Below are positions 13,659 to 19,749 of a stretch of 33,395 nucleotides of DNA, one piece after another. How positions within the stretch are numbered: the first letter of the stretch is position 1; the number at the start of each line of letters is the position of its first letter. Origin of the DNA: Treponema sp. (GTDB lineage Bacteria; Spirochaetota; Spirochaetia; Treponematales; Treponemataceae); contig JAAVAO010000038.1 of the NCBI GenBank assembly GCA_014803985.1, positions 1 to 33,395 of the forward strand, given 5' to 3'. Made by a program: the position numbers and the translations under genes. The notes below the pieces were generated by a model. It saw nothing but the letters and a program-made list of their open reading frames with translations. It had not been told where the DNA came from and made no database searches.

Positions 13659-13683
13659 AGGGGCTAAAACAGTTTTAGCCCCT
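13659..13683. terminator. Near-perfect hairpin between metQ and hpf
   Basis: AGGGGCTAAAAC (13659-13670) pairs with GTTTTAGCCCCT (13672-13683). The minus-strand side continues TTTCGTT. It is probably the metQ terminator; it could instead sit in the hpf leader, since TATCAT near 13703 could be a -10. Confidence 0.7.
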
Positions 13684-13755
13684 CATCTTTATGTTAATGA
13701 TACAATGAGAATCCTGAAAAAGCAAATTTTTTTTACATTGAAAGAAGATTGAAGT

Positions 13756-14529
13756 TTAGAAAACCGAAACAACTTCTCCGTTTGGATAGCGGTCGCTGAT
13801 ATATGCCTTGATTTTATCAGACTGAAGCGCATTCACCAAAGCCTTTATTGCGTCTGTTTCTCCGCCCTCTTTTACCGCTATTACATTCACATAGGGAGAT
13901 TCCTTTCCCTCAACAAAAAGTCCATCCTTCACTGCATTAAGACCAGCAGGAATTGCATAGTTACCATTTATAACGGCGGCATCAACATCAGAAAGAACTC
14001 TAGGCAAAGACGCAGCCTCAATTTCCTTAAATTTTAATTTTAATGGATTTTTCGCAATGTCAATGGGAGTTGCCTCAAGCCCCGCATTTGGCTTTAACGT
14101 AATAAGACCTGCCGCCTCAAGAAGCAACAAAGCACGTCCTTCGTTTGTCGGGTCGTTTGGAATAGCAATTGTCGCCTTTTTCTTTATGTCAGAAATTGAA
14201 TCGACTTTTTTTGAATAAAGAGCGATGGGTTCTATATGAATTCCACCAGCGTTCTTTAAGTGATAGTTGCGCTCTTTATTGAAAGACTCAAGATATGGCA
14301 AATGCTGGAAGAAATTCGCATCAATATCGCCAGACTCAAGGGCTTCATTTGGCGTAACATAATCCGTAAAGTCAACAACCTCAAGATTGATCCCCTGTTC
14401 CGCAAGATCGCTCTTCACGAGATTTAAAAGAGTTGCGTGTGGCTCCGGAGTCGCCCCCACCCTCAATTTTGTTTGTGCAAATGCAACTGTTGCAAGCAAA
14501 GACATAACTAACAAAGTAATTTTTTTCAT
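13756..14529 (-). CDS. metQ: Methionine ABC transporter substrate-binding protein
   Basis: 257 residues. It delivers D/L-methionine to the MetNI importer. MKKITLLVMSLLATVAFAQT is a signal peptide, followed by the NLPA/MetQ body (LRVGATPEPHATLLNLVK, DYVTPNEALESGDIDANFFQ, IAIPNDPTNEGRALLLLEAA, NGNYAIPAGL). The signal cleavage site (AFAQ) has no lipobox cysteine, whereas many MetQ proteins are lipoproteins. ATG at 14529 is used because AGGAGT precedes it; the upstream in-frame extension crosses a hairpin and promoter. It is the last gene of metN-metI-metQ but has its own duplicated promoter region. Confidence 0.94.
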   Translation of the reverse strand: MKKITLLVMSLLATVAFAQTKLRVGATPEPHATLLNLVKSDLAEQGINLEVVDFTDYVTPNEALESGDIDANFFQHLPYLESFNKERNYHLKNAGGIHIEPIALYSKKVDSISDIKKKATIAIPNDPTNEGRALLLLEAAGLITLKPNAGLEATPIDIAKNPLKLKFKEIEAASLPRVLSDVDAAVINGNYAIPAGLNAVKDGLFVEGKESPYVNVIAVKEGGETDAIKALVNALQSDKIKAYISDRYPNGEVVSVF

Positions 14530-14540
14530 ACCTACTCCTA

Positions 14541-14575
14541 TGCACATTCGCAATGAAATGAGAATGTGCATTATA
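14541..14575 (-). promoter_or_regulatory. metQ promoter with overlapping palindrome (proximal copy)
   Basis: -10 TATAAT (14570-14575) runs directly into TGCACATTC ... GAATGTGCA (14541-14570), a 9-bp inverted repeat ending just before the AGGAG ribosome binding site. It can act as an operator across the transcription start or as a leader hairpin. The -35 is weak. Confidence 0.65.
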
Positions 14576-14635
14576 TAAAAAGTTTGCAACGCAAACTTGA
14601 GTTGAAAGCAGGCGCGCCATTTGTGCGACTGCTTT

Positions 14636-14684
14636 CATAACTACTCCTGTGCACATTCGCAATGAAATGAGAATGTGCATTATA
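14636..14684 (-). repeat. Upstream duplicate of metQ promoter, hairpin and start
   Basis: -10 TATAAT (14679-14684), the same inverted repeat (14650-14679), AGGAG and an ATG (14638-14636) repeat the metQ leader about 110 bp upstream. The ATG opens a short unrelated frame (MKAVAQMARLLSTQ) that runs out of frame across the metQ start. It could act as an upstream ORF or be a passive duplication. Confidence 0.7.
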
Positions 14685-14841
14685 TAACAAGTTTCAACTA
14701 ATTTTTACGCACATTATATCGATTTTTTTTGTGTTATGGAATAGGGTATGCAGTATAATGCACGACTTCAGCGAAAGACAATATGCAAACAAGACAAAAT
14801 AAAAAGAAGGAAAGAAAATTTTTTTCCTCACAACCCATCTC

Positions 14842-15495
14842 TTATCTTCTTTTTAGCATTCTATTTGAAAGCAGTGTGCCTGCCAATTGTATCACTTCCA
14901 CGAGAACAAGAATAACAATCACTGTTGCAAGCATAATGTCTGTTCTAAATCTTTGATAGCCGTATCGAATTGCAAGGTCTCCCAGTCCACCGCCACCGAT
15001 CGTGCCTGCCATAGCAGAATATCCGATGAGGTTAATTATAGTAAGCGTTACACCTGAAATTATAGAGGGCATTGCCTCTGGAATCAGCACTTTGTATATG
15101 ATTTGCCAAGTCGTGCTTCCCATCGCCTTTGCCGCTTGTATAACCCCTTGATCGACTTCGTTCAAAGCAGACTCTATAACCCGAGCCACAAACGGAGCAG
15201 CCGCTATGCTCAATGGTATGATTGTCGCCTCCGTACCTATTCCCGTGCCGATAATCAGCCTTGAAAGTGGAATAAGAAGAATCATAAGAATCAAAAACGG
15301 AAACGAGCGAAGCGCATTGACAATTCGGCTCACTATTTGATTCAAAACGGGGCGAGGTGTAATTCCAAGTGGATTTGTAATGCACAGAAGCACTCCAAGC
15401 GGAAATCCCAAAAACAGCGAAAACACTGTTGAAAAAAACACCATTTCAAGGGTCTGCAAAAGTGAAACGCCCACCATCGAAAAAATTTGTTGCAT
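14842..15495 (-). CDS. metI: Methionine ABC transporter permease
   Basis: 217 residues with five hydrophobic segments, the usual size of MetI. Visible family features are VLLCITNPLGITPRPVLN, the ABC-contacting EAA loop (SALNEVDQGVIQAAKAMGST), and MAGTIGGGGLGDLAIRYGYQ. It forms the membrane channel of the methionine importer with MetN as ATPase. ATG at 15495 follows AAGG. It lies 85 bases downstream of metN and about 310 bases upstream of metQ. Confidence 0.95.
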   Translation of the reverse strand: MQQIFSMVGVSLLQTLEMVFFSTVFSLFLGFPLGVLLCITNPLGITPRPVLNQIVSRIVNALRSFPFLILMILLIPLSRLIIGTGIGTEATIIPLSIAAAPFVARVIESALNEVDQGVIQAAKAMGSTTWQIIYKVLIPEAMPSIISGVTLTIINLIGYSAMAGTIGGGGLGDLAIRYGYQRFRTDIMLATVIVILVLVEVIQLAGTLLSNRMLKRR

Positions 15496-15580
15496 ATCAA
15501 TACCTTCTCTATCTCATAGTATAAACTGATATTTTTTAAACTATTCACTTCAACGCAAAAAACTACATGTAAGAAAAATT

Positions 15581-16342
15581 TCAAGAATGCGCTAATCGTA
15601 TATGTGAAAGGAAATCCTTTGTAACATCGGAAACAGGATTACTGAACACTTCAGAAACCATCCCCTGCTCCACCACCCTGCCTTTTTCAATCACCGCAAC
15701 TTCTTCACACGCATCTCTAATAACTTCCATTTGATGTGTTATCATAACAACCGTGAGATTCATTTTTTGCTGTATTTCACGGATAAGATTTAAAATTGAA
15801 CGAGTTGTTTGCGGATCGAGGGCGGAAGTCGCTTCATCACAAAAAAGAATGTCGGGACGAGTTGAAAGCGCACGGGCAATTGCCACCCTCTGTTTCTGTC
15901 CGCCACTCAAAGTACTCACAGGAGCCGCCCCTCTATCCTCAAGACCGACAAGACGCAACATCTCTTGAACACGCAAATCAATTTCAGCGCGGGGAGTTCC
16001 GCAAATCTCAAGAGGATAGGCAATATTTCGAGCCGCATTTCTACTTGAAAAAAGATTAAAATTTTGAAATATCATTCCGATTTTTCGGCGTTGCAACACA
16101 AGTTCCTTCTGCGAAAGATTATCAACCCGCCGTTCTCCATAAAAAACCGAGCCTTCATCAGGACGCTCCAAAAGGCTCACAAGGCGAACCAAAGAACTCT
16201 TTCCCGCTCCACTTTTTCCAATGATACCAAAAATTTTGTTTTCAGGAACAGCAAGCGAAATTCCATTTACTGCCACAATCTTTTCAGTGGGGGAATTCGG
16301 TGCAGGATACGTTTTTTTTAGATTTTCAAGCCTAATCCACAT
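15581..16342 (-). CDS. metN: Methionine ABC transporter ATP-binding protein
   Basis: About 253 residues. It hydrolyses ATP to drive methionine uptake. Walker A is GKSGAGKSS, the Q-loop is MIFQNFNLFSSR, the signature is LSGGQKQRVAIARAL, and Walker B is ILFCDEATSALD followed by the switch His in MITHQMEVI. Most MetN proteins have about 340 residues with a C-terminal regulatory (NIL/C2) domain that binds methionine; that domain is absent here, so transinhibition by methionine is not expected. ATG at 16342 is preceded by a strong promoter only eight bases away and no ribosome binding site. Confidence 0.93.
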   Translation of the reverse strand: MWIRLENLKKTYPAPNSPTEKIVAVNGISLAVPENKIFGIIGKSGAGKSSLVRLVSLLERPDEGSVFYGERRVDNLSQKELVLQRRKIGMIFQNFNLFSSRNAARNIAYPLEICGTPRAEIDLRVQEMLRLVGLEDRGAAPVSTLSGGQKQRVAIARALSTRPDILFCDEATSALDPQTTRSILNLIREIQQKMNLTVVMITHQMEVIRDACEEVAVIEKGRVVEQGMVSEVFSNPVSDVTKDFLSHIRLAHS

Positions 16343-16350
16343 ACACAAAC

Positions 16351-16379
16351 ATTATAAAGGAAAGCAAGGATAATTGCAA
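16351..16379 (-). promoter_or_regulatory. metN promoter, probably giving leaderless mRNA
   Basis: -35 TTGCAA (16374-16379), 17-bp spacer and -10 TATAAT (16351-16356), with eight bases to the ATG at 16342. Confidence 0.75.
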
Positions 16380-16749
16380 ATCAGTCGAATGCTTGCATTT
16401 ATTTTCATATAGATGTTGATTTAGCATTCGCCTGATGTTTTGTTCGATCTGCAACCAAAACGTGCTAGCAAGATACGTCTGCAAACATAAAACGAGCAAC
16501 TGGAAGCAAAATAATCAGAAGTCGTTCGTTAAATAAAAAAAGCCTTCTGTTTTAGAAGGCATTTAGCGGGTTTAGAAGGCATTTAGCGGGGGTTGGACTT
16601 GTCGTTCCAGTCGCTGACCTCCTGTCCGCTCCTTGCACGACCGGCTACTCTCACTGCCGGCGACCTCCTGTCGCCTTTTCCTCCCATTCGGTCGGCGTTC
16701 GTTCCGCTTCAAGTCCAAAAAGTTTTTTACAATAAAAGTCATTTGTTAA
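16380..16749. other. Intergenic stretch with repeats, no gene
   Basis: I see no gene here. It holds a terminator-like hairpin (GCCTTCT ... AGAAGGC, 16541-16560), two tandem copies of a 20-bp unit (16551-16570 and 16571-16590), a partial copy of the downstream tRNA 3' end (16584-16601), and a G+C-rich block (16602-16725) with repeated CGACCTCCTGTCG-type words. Confidence 0.7.
16551..16601 (-). repeat. Partial duplicate of tRNA-fMet 3' end
   Basis: TAGCGGGGGTTGGACTTG (16584-16601) is identical to the last 18 bases of the tRNA gene at 16781-16798 and is likewise followed by a hairpin and a GTTAAATAAAAAA stretch. The unit TTTAGAAGGCATTTAGCGGG is repeated in tandem. This looks like duplication of the tRNA 3' end and its terminator, as left by integrative elements. 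Confidence 0.75.
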
Positions 16750-16780
16750 ATAAAAAAGTCCTCTACATTTAGAGGACTGT
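16750..16780 (-). terminator. Terminator of initiator tRNA
   Basis: On the minus strand AGTCCTCT ... AGAGGACT (16757-16778) is followed by a T-rich run. Confidence 0.9.
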
Positions 16781-16853
16781 TAGCGGGGGTTGGACTTGAA
16801 CCAACGGCCTCCGGGTTATGAGCCCGACGAGCTGCCAACTGCTCTACCCCGCG
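16781..16853 (-). tRNA. Initiator tRNA-fMet (CAT)
   Basis: A 73-base cloverleaf with CGCGGGG/CCCCGCT acceptor arms. The first pair is C-T, i.e. unpaired, as expected for initiators. The anticodon stem is TCGGG-CTCATAA-CCCGG with the three G-C pairs that mark initiator tRNA. The T arm is GTTGG-TTCAAGT-CCAAC. CCA is not encoded. It has its own promoter and terminator. Confidence 0.95.
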
Positions 16854-16867
16854 TCGAAATTATAAGT

Positions 16868-16896
16868 AGTGTAGACTAAAAGAAAGAAAAAGTCAA
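16868..16896 (-). promoter_or_regulatory. Promoter of initiator tRNA
   Basis: -35 TTGACT (16891-16896), 17-bp spacer and -10 TACACT (16868-16873), 14 bases before the tRNA. Confidence 0.75.
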
Positions 16897-17171
16897 GTCA
16901 ATTTGCAGGGGATTTTATGCTTTTTGGACAAATTTAGGGTTTTACTTCATAACATTAGCGGTCATTTCATGCTTTCTGTATCATCGCCATCTTATAGCCC
17001 TGCAATAATTGCTGAAAAAAAAACGCCCGACTACACTGCGCTATGCAATGTAGCCGGGCAACATCTGGAGGTTTGCCAAAGCCTTTCTAATAATAAGCGA
17101 GTTTACAATGCAAACTCACTGTAAAATCCGCACGCAAATTGTGTGGATTTTTTATTAAATTACTCGATTAC
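16897..17171. other. Intergenic stretch with terminators, no gene
   Basis: No gene is seen. AAAATCC ... GGATTTT (17124-17156) and GAGTTT ... AAACTC (17098-17119) are hairpins close to the end of the large lipoprotein gene. Confidence 0.6.
17014..17059 (-). terminator. Strong rho-independent terminator
   Basis: On the minus strand GCCCGGCTACA ... TGTAGTCGGGC is followed by eight or more T. It faces the end of the lipoprotein gene at 17172 and probably stops its read-through toward the tRNA. Confidence 0.85.
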
Positions 17172-19205
17172 TCAATTCACATATAAAGTTGCTTTAGCAG
17201 ACAACTCGCTATAAGGATGCGCATTATCCTTTGGAATTGTTGCACAGATTGTGTAATATCCAGTTTCAGTAACTGTAAATTTTGCTTCATATTGATTTGA
17301 CAGAGCTTTTGTCCAAGTCAAATTCGCAGTCTTAATCTCTTCTTCACCGTCTTTAAAATATGTTACTTTAATTACCTTATCAAAGTTGTAACCAGTAGCA
17401 TAAATAGTGATCTCCTTTTTTGAAGAGTCCTCCTGACTTGCGCTAAAATTATACTCATCAAAAGTAGTGTATGTTGTGAGAGATGGAGATACGGGAACAC
17501 TTTTGTTGTATTCATAAACATATTCAGATAAATCACTATCCCAGTGACTAAGCAATTTATCCCCATCATAACATTTTACATAGAAGTTCACAGAAACTGA
17601 TTTGTCCAAGTTTGTAAAGTTCGATGCTTTAAATGCTTTTCTATAATGCTCATCGTTATCTTTTGTGAATGCAAATTCTGTCCTTTTACTCTCATTTCCC
17701 TTGTTATCAACGGTTGTCCAATAGCCCTTGTATGTTACATTTTGATCGCCATCATCAAATGAAAGAAGAATCTCGTCTGCTTCATCTGAAATAATAGTAG
17801 AAGAATAGCCATTCACAGATACGTTAAGAGAAATATATGGTAAAACATCTGATGTTCGGACACTATAATTCCAACTGCAATCTAATCCATCTGTAGACGT
17901 TATTCTGTATGTGTAGTCCTTGCTCTTTTCCACAGTCGTATCTTTTGCAGTGTAAACAGCCTGAACTTCCTTGTTATCATCAAGTGTGCTATCCACCTTT
18001 TCAAATGTGATGTCAAGAGGCTTGTAGAGGTCATAATATTTATTCTCGTCAAGAGCATTATAGTACTCGCCACTCAAGTTTCCATCCGCCCTGTAAATCT
18101 TAAAGTCTGAAACGCCGTTTTCCGCTTTCCATTGCAAGGTTACTGTGTTATCAACATTTGAATAGCGCACAGACAGTATTTCAATTCCGCCTGGAACAGA
18201 TACAGAGACATCGCGCGAGTCGGAATCTGTTCTTACTCTATATGTATATAACGTTCCATCCGCAACGGTTTCATCAACCGCCTTCCAGTAATATGTGCCG
18301 TCATACTTTTGTTCATACGTAGGTGTAATCTTGAGAATTTCAGGCTTTGAAGAATCATTGTTTTTAGTCCTTTGAATTGTGAATTCGCTTGGCTCGACTT
18401 TTTCTTTTGTAGTCCAAAGAAGAACAACAGTTTTATCCCTCACTGTTGCCGTAAGATTTGAAATATAAATACTTTCTTCAACAGAAGTGTTCTCAATGTT
18501 CTCAATTGTCACCACATCAGAATCTGCATAGTAGCCGTCATTGCTCACATTTTTAATTTCCACATTCACTTTCTGTACAGGAATATTACTGAAGGAACAA
18601 TAGGAATGACTGACTGCATCCCTTTCCACTTTCTTGCCAGTTTCTGCATCTTTTACCACAATATCTTTCGTTCCCACACTGTTTTCATCATTCAAGTAGA
18701 TACGGAGAACGCCGTTTTTGAAGGAAGTCTTCACATTGTCCTTATTGATCGCTTCAAGTTTGTCCCCTTGCTTTTTCAGACTTCCTGCCTGCAATGTGAT
18801 TTTTCTTTCCGCATACGAAGTTTTTACCACATAGTTATCGCCATAAACAGTATCTGCATCGCCTAAATTATACACGCGGTATGTGTACTCAACGCCCTCT
18901 TTGAGTTCATTGTAAAAAGCCATAATATCAAAGAAGCGATTTTCCTCGTATTCATTTCCAACGTATCCAATAATTTTTTCCTCGCCGTCCTTTGCCTGTC
19001 GTGTAATTCGGAAGCGGCCGAAATCTTGCGTGACCCTCCAAGTAAGCAAAACACCGTAGCCAAGGTTCTTCGGCTCGTCTAGAGACGGTTTGTCAGTTGA
19101 AACGGTAACATTGAGATCGATGTCAGCATCATCATTGTTACAGCCAGTAAACAATCCACACGCAAAAATGGTTAGGATTGCAAAATTTCTTAAGAGTTTT
19201 TTCAT
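17172..19205 (-). CDS. Large lipoprotein with fibronectin-III-like modules
   Basis: 677 residues. MKKLLRNFAILTIFACGLFTGC is a lipoprotein signal peptide with lipobox LFTGC; the mature protein begins CNNDDADIDLNV. The remainder is made of beta-rich modules with recurring patterns such as VLLTWRVTQDFGRFRITRQ, GVEYTYRVYNLGD, VTLQWKAENGVSDFKIYRA and TYRITSTDGLD, typical of fibronectin type III-like domains; I count roughly four to six. No enzyme motif is seen. It is likely surface- or periplasm-exposed and may bind ligands or host molecules. The ribosome binding site is only GGGG. Expression is probably set by the poly-G promoter at 19271-19302. Confidence 0.8.
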   Translation of the reverse strand: MKKLLRNFAILTIFACGLFTGCNNDDADIDLNVTVSTDKPSLDEPKNLGYGVLLTWRVTQDFGRFRITRQAKDGEEKIIGYVGNEYEENRFFDIMAFYNELKEGVEYTYRVYNLGDADTVYGDNYVVKTSYAERKITLQAGSLKKQGDKLEAINKDNVKTSFKNGVLRIYLNDENSVGTKDIVVKDAETGKKVERDAVSHSYCSFSNIPVQKVNVEIKNVSNDGYYADSDVVTIENIENTSVEESIYISNLTATVRDKTVVLLWTTKEKVEPSEFTIQRTKNNDSSKPEILKITPTYEQKYDGTYYWKAVDETVADGTLYTYRVRTDSDSRDVSVSVPGGIEILSVRYSNVDNTVTLQWKAENGVSDFKIYRADGNLSGEYYNALDENKYYDLYKPLDITFEKVDSTLDDNKEVQAVYTAKDTTVEKSKDYTYRITSTDGLDCSWNYSVRTSDVLPYISLNVSVNGYSSTIISDEADEILLSFDDGDQNVTYKGYWTTVDNKGNESKRTEFAFTKDNDEHYRKAFKASNFTNLDKSVSVNFYVKCYDGDKLLSHWDSDLSEYVYEYNKSVPVSPSLTTYTTFDEYNFSASQEDSSKKEITIYATGYNFDKVIKVTYFKDGEEEIKTANLTWTKALSNQYEAKFTVTETGYYTICATIPKDNAHPYSELSAKATLYVN

Positions 19206-19270
19206 ACGAAACCCCTATCAATAAAATTTGGATCTGCCAAGCAGAAGCAACTACATAACATAGTCAATCA

Positions 19271-19302
19271 ACTATACCCCCCCCCCCGTTCCACTTTGTC
19301 AA
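19271..19302 (-). promoter_or_regulatory. Poly-G spacer promoter of the large lipoprotein
   Basis: -35 TTGACA (19297-19302), AAGTGGAAC, eleven G (19277-19287) and -10 TATAGT (19271-19276), giving a 20-bp spacer. Eight G would give the optimal 17. The design and the AAGTGRAA block match 1218-1248 and 5480-5510. Confidence 0.8.
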
Positions 19303-19713
19303 GTAGGTTTGCGAAAAAAAATGAAATTTTAACAAAAATTTTTTAGATTTTTTACTAGTGCTCCGTTTAGTACTTTAGATTTTGAAAGGGGAAATTGATT
19401 TTGTTGGCACAGAAAAATGCGGAAAAACATGAAATACATTTTATACAGAACAGCACTCCACCCTAATAACATAAAAGTGAGCGAAGCGAACGCATAGGGA
19501 AAATCCATCCCTGCGACCGGAAGTCGAAAAATAAAAACTGAAAAACCAATATCCCCTCCGCCAGCGCAAGGGATTGGAGGGGCGGCGGGAGCCGTTCCGA
19601 AACGAAGTGGAGGAATGGAGCGATAGCGGAACCCTGCAAAGCCCGGTTTTTTGCGCAAGCAAAAAATGCGCCCTGATGAACTTTCTGTCCTGTATTTGAA
19701 ACGAACAGACCTA
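19303..19713. other. Intergenic stretch between lipoprotein and polA, no gene
   Basis: No convincing gene. It contains a G+C-rich part (19480-19680) with the dispersed hairpin repeat and the upstream region of the polA promoter. Confidence 0.6.
19626..19674. repeat. Dispersed hairpin repeat, copy 2
   Basis: GCGGAACCCTG ... AAGCCCGGTTTTTTGCGC ... AAAAATGCGCCCT, with TTTTTTGC/GCAAAAAA forming a hairpin. It matches the outline of 1752-1810. Confidence 0.5.
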
Positions 19714-19742
19714 TTGGTAATCCGTCTTTTTTATGATACAAT
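19714..19742 (+). promoter_or_regulatory. polA promoter, probably giving leaderless mRNA
   Basis: -35 TTGGTA (19714-19719), 17-bp spacer and -10 TACAAT (19737-19742), seven bases before the ATG at 19750; no ribosome binding site. Confidence 0.7.
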
Positions 19743-19749
19743 TTCCACT

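Noticed and set aside
14530..14841. SAM or T-box riboswitch before metQ
   Set aside because: Only simple inverted repeats are seen; none of the conserved cores of those elements is recognisable.
19651..19749. In-frame N-terminal extension of polA
   Set aside because: The polA promoter lies within it and family members start at the chosen ATG.
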